The notes beneath the pieces were generated by a model that saw only the letters and a program-made list of their open reading frames with translations, made no database searches and was not told the DNA's origin. A program made the position numbers and the translations under genes. This document shows positions 17,061 to 26,503 of a stretch of 64,000 nucleotides of DNA, one piece after another (positions within the stretch are counted from its first letter, which is position 1; every line of letters starts with the position of its first letter). The DNA is from Clavibacter zhangzhiyongii (GTDB lineage Bacteria; Actinomycetota; Actinomycetes; Actinomycetales; Microbacteriaceae). The stretch lies in contig NZ_CP061274.1 in NCBI RefSeq assembly GCF_014775655.1, positions 930,001 to 994,000 of the forward strand, read 5' to 3'.

Positions 17061-18500
17061 ATGGGATACGAGTTCGAGGCCACGCAGCGCATCGCCGTCC
17101 TCGGAGGGGGCCCGGGCGGGTACGAGGCCGCCATCGCCGGAGCGCAGCTCGGCGCCGAGGTCACGCTCGTCGAGCGCGTGGGCGTGGGCGGCTCCGCGGT
17201 GATGACCGACGTGGTCCCCTCGAAGACCCTCATCGCCACCGCGGAGGCCACCAACGCGCTCGGCGAGGCGGCCGACCTCGGCGTCCAGTTCTTCTCCCGC
17301 GGCGAGCAGAGCCGCCGGCCGGTGCGTCCCGAGGTCGCCGTCAACCTGCAGGCCGTCAACGACCGGCTGCTGCGCCTCGCGCGCCAGCAGTCCGAGGACA
17401 TGAAGTCGAGCCTCATCCGCGCGGGCGTCCGCATCGTGCAGGGCGAGGGCCGGCTGGACGGGCCGAACCGCATCATCGTCTCCACGGGCCGCGGGGGCGG
17501 CGGCACCGACTTCGACGAGATCGACGCCGACACCACGGTCATCTCCACGGGCGCGAGCCCCCGCATCCTCGAGACCGCGAAGCCCGACGGCGAGCGGATC
17601 CTCACCTGGACGCAGCTCTACACGATGGACTCCGTGCCCGAGCACCTCATCGTCGTCGGATCCGGCGTCACGGGCGCCGAGTTCGCGTCGGCCTACACGG
17701 CGCTCGGCGCGAAGGTCACGCTCATCTCCTCCCGCGACCAGGTGCTGCCCGGCGAGGACGCCGACGCCGCCCGCGTCATCGAGGACGTCTTCACGCGCAA
17801 CGGCATGACCGTGCTGTCGAAGTCGCGCGCCGAGTCGGTCGTCCGCCAGGGCGACGGCGTGGTCGCGACCCTCAGCGACGGCCGCGTCGTCGAGGGCAGC
17901 CACTGCCTCATGGCGGTCGGATCCGTGCCGAACACCGCGGGGATCGGCCTGGAGGAGGCGGGCGTCCAGCTCAGCGACTCCGGCCACATCCGCGTCAACC
18001 GCGTCGCGCGCACCTCCGTGCCGAGCGTCTACGCGGCCGGCGACTGCACCACGTTCCTGCCGCTCGCGTCGGTCGCGTCGATGCAGGGCCGCACGGCCGT
18101 CTACCACGCGATGGGCGACGCGGTGAACCCCACCGAGCTCCGCAACGTGACCTCGAACATCTTCACCCAGCCGGAGATCGCCACGGTCGGCTGGTCGCAG
18201 AAGCAGATCGAGGAGGGCCTCGCGCAGGGCGACATCTACAAGCTGCCGCTCGCCTCGAACCCCCGCGCCAAGATGCAGAACGTGAAGGACGGCTTCGTGA
18301 AGCTGTTCGCGCGCACCGGCTCCGGCACCGTCATCGGCGGCGTCATCGTGGCGCCCAAGGCGAGCGAGCTGATCTTCCCGCTCGCGCTCGCGGTGGAGCA
18401 CCGGCTCACGGTCGACGACGTCGCGCGCGCGTTCACGGTCTACCCGTCGCTGTCGGGGAGCATCTCCGACGCGGCGCGCGCGATGCACATCGTGCTCTGA
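17061..18500 (+). CDS. lpdA: NAD(P)H-quinone dehydrogenase, LpdA type (no active-site disulfide)
   Basis: 479-residue FAD flavoprotein with the fold of dihydrolipoamide dehydrogenase: N-terminal GGGPGGYEAA, NAD-binding VVGSGVTGAEFAS, FAD-binding VYAAGDCT and a C-terminal dimerisation domain. Where true disulfide reductases have CLNVGC, this protein reads GGSAVMTDVVPSKT, so both redox cysteines are absent. Mycobacterial LpdA (Rv3303c) has the same loss and reduces quinones with NAD(P)H, so quinone reduction is the likely role. ATG at 17061 is preferred over upstream in-frame codons because it begins just before the first Rossmann strand. Confidence 0.88.
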   Translation: MGYEFEATQRIAVLGGGPGGYEAAIAGAQLGAEVTLVERVGVGGSAVMTDVVPSKTLIATAEATNALGEAADLGVQFFSRGEQSRRPVRPEVAVNLQAVNDRLLRLARQQSEDMKSSLIRAGVRIVQGEGRLDGPNRIIVSTGRGGGGTDFDEIDADTTVISTGASPRILETAKPDGERILTWTQLYTMDSVPEHLIVVGSGVTGAEFASAYTALGAKVTLISSRDQVLPGEDADAARVIEDVFTRNGMTVLSKSRAESVVRQGDGVVATLSDGRVVEGSHCLMAVGSVPNTAGIGLEEAGVQLSDSGHIRVNRVARTSVPSVYAAGDCTTFLPLASVASMQGRTAVYHAMGDAVNPTELRNVTSNIFTQPEIATVGWSQKQIEEGLAQGDIYKLPLASNPRAKMQNVKDGFVKLFARTGSGTVIGGVIVAPKASELIFPLALAVEHRLTVDDVARAFTVYPSLSGSISDAARAMHIVL

Positions 18501-18515
18501 CCGGCGGCCCGCCCC

Positions 18516-18559
18516 ACGCGAAGACGGCCGGCCCCCGAGGGGACCGGCCGTCGTCGCGT
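18516..18559. terminator. Bidirectional hairpin between lpdA and the biotin carboxylase gene
   Basis: A 16-bp stem with one mismatch (18516-18531 with 18544-18559) and a 12-nt loop stands between two convergent genes, 15 nt after one stop and 12 nt after the other. Confidence 0.8.
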
Positions 18560-18571
18560 GCGGGGCGGGAT

Positions 18572-20341
18572 CTAGACGATGTCGAGCAGGCGGTGCCCCG
18601 ACGGGACGGTCTGGCCGACCTCGGCCGCGAGCCCGGTGACGGCGCCGTCGCGGTGGGCCGTGAGGGGCTGCTCCATCTTCATCGCCTCGAGGACCACGAG
18701 GAGGTCGCCCTTGACGACCTGCTGGCCCTCCTCGACGGCGAGCTTCACGACGGTGGCCTGCATGGGGGAGGTGACGGATCCGCCGCCGGAGGTGTCGACC
18801 GCGCCCGCCTGCTTGCGCCGCGCGGGAGCGGCTGCGCCGCGGCGGGTCGACGATCCGCCGCCCGCGGGGGCGAGGTCCTCGGGGAGGCTCACCTCGATGC
18901 GCTTGCCGCCGACCTCGACCACGACGGTGTGCCGCGCGGGCGCCTCCGCTGCGGCGTCCAGCGCACCCGACCAGGGCTCGATGGTGTTGTCGAACTCGGT
19001 CTCGATCCAGCGCGTGTAGACGGAGAAGGGCGCGCCGTCGGCGGGCGCGAAGGCGGGGTCGCGCACGATCGCGCGGTGGAAGGGCAGCACGGTCGGCAGG
19101 CCCTGCACCTCGAACTCGTCGAGCGCCCGACGCGAGCGCTCGAGGGCGTCCTCGCGGCTGGATCCCGTGACGATGAGCTTCGCGAGCAGCGAGTCGAACG
19201 CGCCCGAGACCTCGTCGCCCGCGCGGACGCCGGAGTCGACGCGCACGCCGGGGCCGCCGGGCGCCTGGAACACGTGGACGGGACCGGGGGCGGGGAAGAA
19301 GCCGCGGCCCGGGTCCTCGCCGTTGATGCGGAACTCGAACGAGTGGCCGCGCGGCGCCGGGTCGTCGTAGTCGATGAGGCCGCCCGCGGCGATGCGGAAC
19401 TGCTCGCGCACGAGGTCGATGCCCGTGACCTCCTCGGAGACGGGGTGCTCGACCTGGAGGCGGGTGTTCACCTCGAGGAAGGAGATGGTGCCGTCCTGCG
19501 CGACGAGGAACTCGCACGTGCCGGCGCCGACGTAGCCGACCTCGCGGAGGATCGCCTTGGACGCCGCGTAGAGCTGCGCGTTCTGCTCGTCGGTGAGGAA
19601 CGGCGCGGGCGCCTCCTCGACGAGCTTCTGGTGGCGGCGCTGGAGCGAGCAGTCGCGGGTGGAGATCACGACGACGTTGCCGGCGGAGTCCGCGAGGCAC
19701 TGGGTCTCGACGTGGCGCGGGCGGTCGAGGTACTTCTCGACGAAGCACTCGCCGCGGCCGAACGCCGCGACGGCCTCGCGGGTGGCGGACTCGAACAGCT
19801 CCGGCACCTCCTCGCGGGTGCGGGCGACCTTGAGGCCGCGGCCGCCGCCGCCGAACGCCGCCTTGATCGCGACGGGGAGCCCGTGCACGTCCACGAAGTC
19901 GAGGACCTCGGCGGCACCCGAGACGGGGTTGAGCGTGCCCGGTGCGAGCGGCGCGCCCACGCGCTCGGCCACGTGCCGTGCGGTGACCTTGTCGCCGAGC
20001 TGCTCGATGGCGCTCGGCGAGGGGCCGATCCAGATGAGGCCGGCGTCGATGACCTGCTGGGCGAAGTCCGCGTTCTCGGCGAGGAAGCCGTAGCCCGGGT
20101 GCACCGCGTCCGCGCCGGAGCGGCGGGCGATCGAGAGGATCTTCGCGATGACGAGGTACGTGTCCGCGCTGGTCTGCCCGTCGAGGGCGTAGGCCTCGTC
20201 GGCGAGCGTGACGTGCAGCGCGTCGCGGTCCTGGTCGGCGTAGACCGCGACCGAGCCGATCCCCGCATCCCTCGCCGCCCGGATGATGCGGACGGCGATC
20301 TCGCCCCGGTTGGCGATGAGGACCTTGTTCACACGCGTCAT
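18572..20341 (-). CDS. accA3: Acyl-CoA carboxylase alpha subunit (biotin carboxylase plus BCCP)
   Basis: 589 residues. The order is biotin carboxylase N-domain ([15 protein letters not shown] at the start), ATP-grasp domain ([24 protein letters not shown]), carboxylase C-domain, a linker rich in Ala, Arg and Gly, and a biotinyl domain with the biotin Lys in EAMKMEQP near residues 552-558. It carboxylates biotin for the beta subunit at 26752 in making malonyl- or methylmalonyl-CoA. BirA at 28473 attaches the biotin. ATG at 20341 starts right before the conserved domain. It is convergent with lpdA. Confidence 0.93.
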   Translation of the reverse strand: MTRVNKVLIANRGEIAVRIIRAARDAGIGSVAVYADQDRDALHVTLADEAYALDGQTSADTYLVIAKILSIARRSGADAVHPGYGFLAENADFAQQVIDAGLIWIGPSPSAIEQLGDKVTARHVAERVGAPLAPGTLNPVSGAAEVLDFVDVHGLPVAIKAAFGGGGRGLKVARTREEVPELFESATREAVAAFGRGECFVEKYLDRPRHVETQCLADSAGNVVVISTRDCSLQRRHQKLVEEAPAPFLTDEQNAQLYAASKAILREVGYVGAGTCEFLVAQDGTISFLEVNTRLQVEHPVSEEVTGIDLVREQFRIAAGGLIDYDDPAPRGHSFEFRINGEDPGRGFFPAPGPVHVFQAPGGPGVRVDSGVRAGDEVSGAFDSLLAKLIVTGSSREDALERSRRALDEFEVQGLPTVLPFHRAIVRDPAFAPADGAPFSVYTRWIETEFDNTIEPWSGALDAAAEAPARHTVVVEVGGKRIEVSLPEDLAPAGGGSSTRRGAAAPARRKQAGAVDTSGGGSVTSPMQATVVKLAVEEGQQVVKGDLLVVLEAMKMEQPLTAHRDGAVTGLAAEVGQTVPSGHRLLDIV

Positions 20342-20463
20342 GGGACCCCAGCCTAGGGTCTGGGATGCGCGCGGCTTCGGAGGGTCGGCACAAACATGCG
20401 GAGCCGCGGGGTAGGCGCGCCCACAACCGGACCGCCCGTCGGCGCCCCTGGCATGATCGACCC

Positions 20464-20991
20464 ATGAGCGCATCCGGCACCGCCGACGACGACGCGCGGG
20501 CCGCCGCGGACGACCTCGCCGAGCTCCTCCGGGCCACGGTCGCGGAGCTGCAGGCCCGCCGCGCGCCGGACGAGGCGCTCGCCGAGGTGCGCGCGAAGCG
20601 CTCGTTCGGGCCCATCAAGCGGCAGCCCGCGATGGTGCCGGTCGGCCGGGCCTGGCGGCTCGGCGTGCTGCTCCTCTCCGCCGACGGATCCCTCCGCCGC
20701 ACCGGCAGCATCACGCGGGCGGTCGAGCCCACGCGCTCGCAGGGCCTCGACTCGGGCGTCGAGGCGCGCAAGGAGGCCAGGCGCCAGGCCGTGCGGGCGT
20801 TCGCGGAGGGCGACGCCGTCGACTACGACTGGGAGCCGATCGCGCTGGACGCCGAGTCGCTCGGCCGCGGCTCCGGGCCGCTGTCGCTCCGCGGCCGCGA
20901 GCTGCGCGTGCAGTGGGGGCCCGCCGCGCACGAGACGCGGGCGCTCGCGGCGTACCTCGCCGACCGCATCGAGGTCCTCGGGATGGGCTGA
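20464..20991 (+). CDS. Conserved hypothetical protein
   Basis: 175-residue soluble, acidic-N-terminus protein; I do not recognise a family. The first 40 residues are helical and acidic. A patch [26 protein letters not shown] is followed by [17 protein letters not shown] and a region enriched in Leu and Arg. There is no signal peptide or membrane segment. It lies alone between the divergent biotin carboxylase gene and convergent maf. CATGAT ends 7 nt before the ATG, a weak leaderless -10. Good codon positions and absence of a better frame support it as real. Confidence 0.7.
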   Translation: MSASGTADDDARAAADDLAELLRATVAELQARRAPDEALAEVRAKRSFGPIKRQPAMVPVGRAWRLGVLLLSADGSLRRTGSITRAVEPTRSQGLDSGVEARKEARRQAVRAFAEGDAVDYDWEPIALDAESLGRGSGPLSLRGRELRVQWGPAAHETRALAAYLADRIEVLGMG

Positions 20992-21014
20992 GGCCCGCCC
21001 GTCCCGATCTCCGC

Positions 21015-21686
21015 TCAGACCAGGCGCGCCTCGACCGCGCCCTGCCGGTTCCACAGGTCGGTCCACTCCGTGTCCAGCTCGCGCACGAGCCCGCGGAGGG
21101 TGGGGAGCGACAAGCCGACGACCGTGCTCGGGTCGCCCTGGATCCGCTCGATGAAGGCCGCCCCGAGGCTGTCGATGGTGAAGGACCCGGCGACGAGGAG
21201 CGGCTCGCCCGTGGCGACGTAGGCGTCGATCTCGGCGTCGGTGATGTCGGCGCGGAAGCGCACGTCGGCGACCGCGGCACGGCCGATGCCGCGCACGATG
21301 CGGCCGTCGGCCACCTCGATCAGCCAGTGGCCGGAGTGCAGGCGGCCCTCGCGGCCCCGCTGCGCGCGCCAGCGCTCGGTCGCCCGCGCGACCGTGTGCG
21401 GCTTGCCGTGCACCACGCCGTCGATCTCGAAGGCCGAGTCGCCACCGAGCACGAGGCCCGTGATCGGCGCGCCGGCGACGAGCTGCCCCACGACCGCCTC
21501 GGCCTTGGCGCGCGCGAGCAGCTGCACCATGTCCGCGGGTGCCAGCGGCCCCTGGCGCGCCTCCGCGGCGGCGACCGCGGCGGGCTCGTCGACGGCGGAC
21601 GGGAGCACGACGGGCTCGATGCCCGCGGATCGCAGGAGGGCCAGGCGGGCGGGGGACGTGGAGGCGAGGTGCAGGCGCGTGGTCAC
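21015..21686 (-). CDS. maf: Maf-family nucleotide pyrophosphatase
   Basis: House-cleaning hydrolase of non-canonical or modified nucleoside triphosphates. The 223-residue protein has the N-terminal LASTSPARLALLRSAGI substrate loop, the catalytic region VLGGDSAFEIDG, GKPHTVARA and the C-terminal GDPSTVVGLSLP, all typical of Maf/YhdE. maf sits among acyl-CoA carboxylase genes in other actinobacteria too. It starts with GTG and is divergent from the RNA methyltransferase gene. Confidence 0.92.
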   Translation of the reverse strand: MTTRLHLASTSPARLALLRSAGIEPVVLPSAVDEPAAVAAAEARQGPLAPADMVQLLARAKAEAVVGQLVAGAPITGLVLGGDSAFEIDGVVHGKPHTVARATERWRAQRGREGRLHSGHWLIEVADGRIVRGIGRAAVADVRFRADITDAEIDAYVATGEPLLVAGSFTIDSLGAAFIERIQGDPSTVVGLSLPTLRGLVRELDTEWTDLWNRQGAVEARLV

Positions 21687-21759
21687 GCGGCCATGGTGGC
21701 ACGCGTGTCCGCGGATCCCCGCGTCCCCCGGCCGCCCCCGCGTGTGTCAGGGTTGCGGG

Positions 21760-23007
21760 ATGGGTGAGCAGGTGGGCCGCGAGGTCGAGGTGGACGTGAC
21801 CAACATCGCGCACGGGGGAGTCTCCGTGGCGCGGCACGACGGCCGGGTGATCTTCGTCTCGGACGCGATCCCCGGCGAGCGGGTGCGCGCCCGCATCACG
21901 GAGGACTCGAAGAAGTCCTTCTGGCGCGCCGACACGGTCGAGGTGCTCGACGCGTCCCCGCACCGCCGCCCGCACGTCTGGGCCGAGGCCTCCGTCGACC
22001 GCGCGCCCGAGGACCGGGTCGGCGGCGCCGAGCTCGGCCACATCGCCCTCGCCCACCAGCGCGAGCTCAAGCGGCAGGTCGTCGTCGACTCCCTGTCCCG
22101 CATGGCGCGCGTCGACCGCGACGTCGAGGTCCAGGCCCTCCCCGGCGACGACGAGGCGGACGGCCTCGGCTGGCGCACGCGCGTCAGCCTGCACGTCGGC
22201 GACGACGGCCTGGTCGGCCCCTACTCCTCGCGCTCCCACCGGGTGATCCCCGTGGAGTCGCTCCCGCTCGCGACGGCGGGCGTCAACGGCGCCGCGCCCT
22301 TCGGCCAGCGCTTCCCCGGCGTCGAGGGGATCGACCTCGTCGCCCCCGCCGACGGCCACGTGCGCATGCTCCTCATCGACGGCAAGCCGCAGCGCCGCGA
22401 CACCATCACCGAGCGCGTGCGCGACCGCGAGTTCCGGCTCGAGGCGGGCGGCTTCTGGCAGGTGCACCGCCGCGCGGCCGAGACCCTCTACGACGCCGTG
22501 CAGTCCTCCATCGACGAGGCGCTGTTCGACCCCCGCGCCGCGAACCTCGACCTCTACGGCGGGGTGGGCCTCCTGGCCGCCGCCGTGGGCGACCGCTTCG
22601 GCGACACCGTGCGGATCACGAGCGTGGAGAGCGACGAGGTCGCCACCGAGTTCGCGGGCGACAACCTCGCCGAGTGGGTGGGCGCCGCGTCGCTCACCGC
22701 GCGCGTCGACCGCTACCTCCAGCAGCTCGCCCGCGAGGCGAGCCCGGCCGAGCGCCGCCGCCTCCAGGGCGCCACCGTCGTGCTCGACCCGCCGCGCGCG
22801 GGCGCCAAGAAGCCCGTTGTCGACGCGCTCGCCGAGCTGCACCCGGCGCAGGTCGTCTACGTCGCCTGCGACCCGGTGGCGCTCGCCCGCGACGTCGCGC
22901 TGTTCGCGGAGCGCGGCTACGAGCTCCGCTCGGTGCGCTCCTTCGACCTCTTCCCGCACACCCACCACGTCGAGAGCGTGGCGGTGCTGGTGCCCGCCGC
23001 CTCCTGA
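21760..23007 (+). CDS. TrmA/RlmC-family RNA uridine-C5 methyltransferase
   Basis: 415-residue SAM-dependent methyltransferase. Residues 1-60 are a TRAM-like RNA-binding domain (VTNIAHGGVSVARHDGRVIFV, GERVRARI). The catalytic domain has LDLYGGVGLLAAAVG for SAM, VVLDPPRAGAKKPVVDAL, and YVACDPVALARD with the nucleophilic Cys. The cysteine cluster that binds 4Fe-4S in RlmD is not evident. Whether it acts on 23S rRNA or tRNA cannot be decided here. It starts at the ATG 7 nt after a CAGGGT hexamer. Confidence 0.9.
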   Translation: MGEQVGREVEVDVTNIAHGGVSVARHDGRVIFVSDAIPGERVRARITEDSKKSFWRADTVEVLDASPHRRPHVWAEASVDRAPEDRVGGAELGHIALAHQRELKRQVVVDSLSRMARVDRDVEVQALPGDDEADGLGWRTRVSLHVGDDGLVGPYSSRSHRVIPVESLPLATAGVNGAAPFGQRFPGVEGIDLVAPADGHVRMLLIDGKPQRRDTITERVRDREFRLEAGGFWQVHRRAAETLYDAVQSSIDEALFDPRAANLDLYGGVGLLAAAVGDRFGDTVRITSVESDEVATEFAGDNLAEWVGAASLTARVDRYLQQLAREASPAERRRLQGATVVLDPPRAGAKKPVVDALAELHPAQVVYVACDPVALARDVALFAERGYELRSVRSFDLFPHTHHVESVAVLVPAAS

Positions 23008-23019
23008 CCGGGCGATCCG

Positions 23020-23064
23020 CCGGGGCACGTGCCCCGGAGGAGGGGCGCCCCCGGCCGCGGGGGC
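23020..23064 (+). terminator. Two adjacent GC-rich hairpins after the methyltransferase gene
   Basis: An 18-bp perfect palindrome (23020-23037) is followed by GCCCCC (23047-23052) pairing with GGGGGC (23059-23064). They lie 13 nt after the methyltransferase stop and before the response-regulator promoter (TACAGT near 23081). Confidence 0.6.
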
Positions 23065-23137
23065 CGCTCGGGCGCGCGTTACAGTGGGCGAGGGGACCGT
23101 CGGACGACGACGGCGGCACGCGACGAGGGGGATCCGG

Positions 23138-23842
23138 ATGACCGAGACGACGCAGGGATCCGAACCGGCGGACGAGGCCCGCCCGCGCGTCCGCGTCGCG
23201 GTGGTCGACGACCACGAGTCGGTGCGCCTCGGCCTCAAGGCCGCGTGCCTCGACGCCGGGTACGAGTTCATCCTCGCGGCGGCCGACGCCCGCGAGCTCG
23301 TCGAGGGCCTGGTCGGCCGCGAGTGCGACGTGGTCGTGCTCGACCTGTCGCTGGGCGACGGCTCGTCCGTCACCGACAACGTGAAGGCCGCGCAGGGCAC
23401 GGGCGCCGCGGTGCTCGTGCACAGCATCGCGGACCGCGTCGCGAGCGTCCGCGAGGCGCTCGCCGCCGGTGCGGCGGGCGTCATCCCGAAGTCCTCGGCC
23501 ACCCAGACCGTCATGGCGGCCGTGGCCACCGTCGCCCGCGGCGACGTGCTCAACAACCTCGAGTGGGCCACCGCGATCGACGCCGACCGCGACTTCGCCA
23601 AGGCGCAGCTCGGCCGCCGCGAGCGCGACGTCCTGCACCTGTACGCGTCGGGCCTGCCCCTCAAGCTCGTGGCGCAGCAGCTCGGCATCGCCAACAGCAC
23701 CGCGCGCGAGTACCTCGACCGGATCCGCGTGAAGTACGTCGAGGTCGGCCGGCCCGCGCCCACCAAGGTCGACCTCCTCCGCCGCGCCGTGGAGGACGGG
23801 ATCCTCCCGGGGCTGGACCAGGACGGCGGCGATGCCCGCTAG
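23138..23842 (+). CDS. NarL/LuxR-family response regulator
   Basis: 234 residues. The receiver domain spans about 20-135 with acidic pair VVDDH, phospho-acceptor Asp in VVVLDLSLGDG and the conserved Lys in GVIPKSS. The C-terminal helix-turn-helix reads LGRRERDVLHLYASGLPLKLVAQQLGIANSTAREYLDRIR. In this class a helix downstream of the HTH contacts DNA as a dimer. ATG at 23138 has a GAGGGGGA-type ribosome site. The gene overlaps the histidine kinase start by 11 bp. Targets are unknown. Confidence 0.92.
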   Translation: MTETTQGSEPADEARPRVRVAVVDDHESVRLGLKAACLDAGYEFILAAADARELVEGLVGRECDVVVLDLSLGDGSSVTDNVKAAQGTGAAVLVHSIADRVASVREALAAGAAGVIPKSSATQTVMAAVATVARGDVLNNLEWATAIDADRDFAKAQLGRRERDVLHLYASGLPLKLVAQQLGIANSTAREYLDRIRVKYVEVGRPAPTKVDLLRRAVEDGILPGLDQDGGDAR

Positions 23843-25187
23843 GCCACCGGCCAGCGCGCCGCCCAGCGCGGCTCCCGTGACGCGCGCCCTCGCCGGCGCA
23901 CCGCCCCGCACGCCCGACAACCCCATCAGTCTCGCGCGCATCGAGACGATCCTCGGCCGCGGGGCCGGCGCGTTCGGGCTCCTCTTCGCCCTGCAGTCGG
24001 TGCAGGTCATCAGCGGACAGCTCGGGGTCATGCGCCCCGAATGGAACGTCGCGTTCCTCGTGCTGTTCTTCGGCGGCCTCGTCTGGACCTGCGTCGCCGG
24101 CATCTTCCGTCGCGGCGTCGTGCCGGCGCACACCGCGGTCGCCGTCGTCTTCGCGCTCGCCGTCGTGACCTGGCCGTTCGCCATCGAGCCCGCGTCGCTC
24201 GCGGACACGCCGCAGCCGTTCCTCTACCAGGAGCTCACCGTCGCCACGACGTGCGCGGCAATGGCCTTCCGGCTCTGGATCGCGGTGATCTACACGGTCG
24301 CGGTGCCGCTGCTGCTCGGCTTCCTCGAGGTCGTGATGCGCCAGGGCGTGGTCACCCCGGGCGACTCGTTCCTGCAGGCGCTCTACGCGATCATCCTCGG
24401 CGGCTCGGTGCTGATGCTCGTCACGGTCCTCCGGCAGGCGGCGCTCGGCGTCGACTGGGCGCAGGGCACGGCGCTCACCCGCTACTCGCATGCGGTGCGG
24501 CAGCACGCGACGGAGGTGGAGCGCGTGCAGGTCGACGCGATCGTGCACGACAGCGTCCTCACCACCCTGCTCTCCGCGGCGCGCACCGCGGATCCGGCCT
24601 CCCGCGCGCTCTCCGCCACCATGGCGGCCAACGCGATGGGTCACCTGGCCGCCGCGGAGCAGGGCACGGACGACGACGCCTCGGTGCCGCTGCGCGCGGT
24701 CGCGAAGCGGATCGTCGACGCCGCCTCCGCCCTCTCGGCGCCCTTCGTGCTCGAGACGCGCGACCTCGGCACGCGCACCGTGCCCGTCGCGACCGCGGAG
24801 GCCATCTACTCCGCGGCGGTCCAGGCGATGATGAACAGCCTCCAGCACGCCGGCACCTCGGCCGAGACGATCACGCGACGGCTCGTCATCTCCGGCCACG
24901 GCGACGAGGGCGTCGCCATCGACGTCGTCGACGACGGGGCGGGCTTCGACCAGCGCCGGATCCCCACGGAGCGGCTGGGCCTCCGCGTCTCCATCAAGGA
25001 GCGCGTGGCGCAGGCCGGCGGGCTCGTGACGATCGAGTCGGCGCCGGGCGAGGGCACGGCCGTGCGGATCCGCTGGCCCGCCCCCGTGGAGCCCGACGCC
25101 GACGCCGCCGACGCCGTGCCGCGGCCGAGGGCGCGCGACGACCGGGCGACGCCGCCCCGCCCCGACCCCTCGGAGGCCGGCCGGTGA
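23832..25187 (+). CDS. Membrane histidine kinase, NarX/DesK-like
   Basis: 451 residues. An N-terminal cytoplasmic stretch (1-45) precedes about five or six membrane helices to roughly residue 215. Then comes a dimerisation segment with phospho-acceptor His in VDAIVHDSVLTTLL. A HATPase domain follows with an N-box-like MMNSLQHAGTSAE, the G1 motif VVDDGAGFD and a late GEGTAVRIRW. The C-terminus is a polar Pro/Arg/Asp tail. It is the cognate kinase of the overlapping response regulator and overlaps the next gene by GTGA. The sensed signal probably involves the membrane, because no extracytoplasmic domain is visible. Confidence 0.9.
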   Translation: MPARPPASAPPSAAPVTRALAGAPPRTPDNPISLARIETILGRGAGAFGLLFALQSVQVISGQLGVMRPEWNVAFLVLFFGGLVWTCVAGIFRRGVVPAHTAVAVVFALAVVTWPFAIEPASLADTPQPFLYQELTVATTCAAMAFRLWIAVIYTVAVPLLLGFLEVVMRQGVVTPGDSFLQALYAIILGGSVLMLVTVLRQAALGVDWAQGTALTRYSHAVRQHATEVERVQVDAIVHDSVLTTLLSAARTADPASRALSATMAANAMGHLAAAEQGTDDDASVPLRAVAKRIVDAASALSAPFVLETRDLGTRTVPVATAEAIYSAAVQAMMNSLQHAGTSAETITRRLVISGHGDEGVAIDVVDDGAGFDQRRIPTERLGLRVSIKERVAQAGGLVTIESAPGEGTAVRIRWPAPVEPDADAADAVPRPRARDDRATPPRPDPSEAGR

Positions 25188-26206
25188 TCGTCGTCCCGCG
25201 CTCGATCATCCTGGGCCTCGCCGCCCTGTTCTCGGCGTACCACGTGGTGCTGGCGCTCGTCGCCGTCGCGGCCCCGGCGGATCCTGCCGTGATGCTCGTC
25301 GCGGTCGCGCTCTACCTGGTGGCCACCACCATGAGCCTGTGGCCGACGAGCCCCACGGTCATGCCGGTGTGGCTCGCCGCGTTCAACACAGCCGTCGCGA
25401 CGGTCGCGCCCGTGCTGGTCACCAGCCAGCTCACGGCCGGGCAGACCCCGCCCTTCGCGACCTGGCACATCGCGGCCGTGGGCACGCTCATGACCATCAC
25501 CTCGGCCCGCCGCCGCCAGGGCTTCGCCTGGGCGGGCATCGTGATCCTCGCGGCGCAGACCGTGCTCTGGGCTGGCCCCGGCGGCCTCGTCGCCTACGGG
25601 GTCACCGGCAGCGCGCTATGGGTCGCGGTGTCGCACGTGCTCGCGCACGCGCTGTCGAAGGCCGCCCGCGACGCGCGGCAGTTCCACCGCGCCGAGCGCG
25701 AGGCGGCCGACTGGCAGGCGGCGCAGGAGGCGCACCTCTACGAGCGCCAGTTCCGGCTCCGCCAGACGAGCCGCATGGCCGTCCCCATGCTCCGCCGCAT
25801 CGTGGAGACGGGCGGCGACCTGTCGCCGGAGGAGCGGCAGGAGTGCCTCTACCTCGAGGGCGCCATCCGGGACGAGATCCGCGGCCGCACGCTCCTCAAC
25901 GACGCCGTGCGGGAGCAGGTGATGCTGGCCCGCCGGCGCGGGACGGTCGTGACGCTCCTCGACGAGGGCGGCATCGACGACCTCGACGACGCGACGCGCG
26001 ACGTCGTGCTGGACCGCCTCGCGGAGGCCGTGCGCGACACCCGGGCCGACAAGATCATCGCGCGCACGGTGCCCGAGGGGTCCGACACGGCCATCACGGT
26101 CGTCGGCCTGAGCGTCGCCGGCGACGGCAGCGCGAGCCTCCTGGGGAGCGACGACCTGGACGACGAGGTCGACCTGTGGCTGGAGATCCCGCGCCCGCCG
26201 TCCTGA
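25184..26206 (+). CDS. Kinase-like membrane protein without a recognisable catalytic core
   Basis: 340 residues, third gene of the two-component operon (GTGA overlap). About six membrane helices (1-155) lead into a coiled, charged linker (RAEREAADWQAAQEAHLYER) and a cytoplasmic domain. That domain echoes histidine-kinase architecture (RQTSRMAVPMLRRIVETGGDLSPEERQECLYLEGAIRDEI) but has no H-box His at the expected place and no N or G boxes. The last part is a beta-rich stretch ending DEVDLWLEIPRPPS. I do not recognise a named family. It may be an accessory sensor or a dominant partner of the kinase next to it. Existence is secure; function is unknown. Confidence 0.75.
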   Translation: MIVVPRSIILGLAALFSAYHVVLALVAVAAPADPAVMLVAVALYLVATTMSLWPTSPTVMPVWLAAFNTAVATVAPVLVTSQLTAGQTPPFATWHIAAVGTLMTITSARRRQGFAWAGIVILAAQTVLWAGPGGLVAYGVTGSALWVAVSHVLAHALSKAARDARQFHRAEREAADWQAAQEAHLYERQFRLRQTSRMAVPMLRRIVETGGDLSPEERQECLYLEGAIRDEIRGRTLLNDAVREQVMLARRRGTVVTLLDEGGIDDLDDATRDVVLDRLAEAVRDTRADKIIARTVPEGSDTAITVVGLSVAGDGSASLLGSDDLDDEVDLWLEIPRPPS

Positions 26207-26353
26207 CGCCGGTAGCGCACGTGCGCGGAGCCCCGCGGCGCATGCGGCGGTCGGCGATGGTGCTGAGGGGCGCGGGGGCCGGTGCCTGCACCGTCCGCCT
26301 CCGCGCCCCTCCGGTCATCCCGACGACCCGAGCATCAGGATGATCCGCCCCCT

Positions 26354-26412
26354 GACGTCGTCCGCTCACCACAGTTGGACGACGTCGTGTTGTGCGACCC
26401 GCGATGCGGGTC
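26354..26412. terminator. Two inverted repeats between convergent operons
   Basis: GACGTCGTCC (26354-26363) pairs perfectly with GGACGACGTC (26377-26386), and GACCCGC (26396-26402) with GCGGGTC (26406-26412). They lie in the 297-bp gap between the two-component operon and accE, which otherwise shows no convincing coding frame. They probably form a double transcription barrier, though 148 nt from the upstream stop is long for a terminator. Confidence 0.5.
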
Positions 26413-26503
26413 CCCCAGCACGACGAGTCTCACGGAGCGGGAAGGCGGGGCCAAGTCGTCATTTGCGGGGACACAGGGTGTTGCGTTCGCGGGCCCGGGC
26501 GGC

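Noticed and set aside
14442-20771. One giant open frame running through the phosphohexomutase, PNP antisense phase and biotin carboxylase region
   Set aside because: Only its final 568 codons (from GTG 16145) encode a protein; the rest is out-of-phase readthrough of neighbouring genes.
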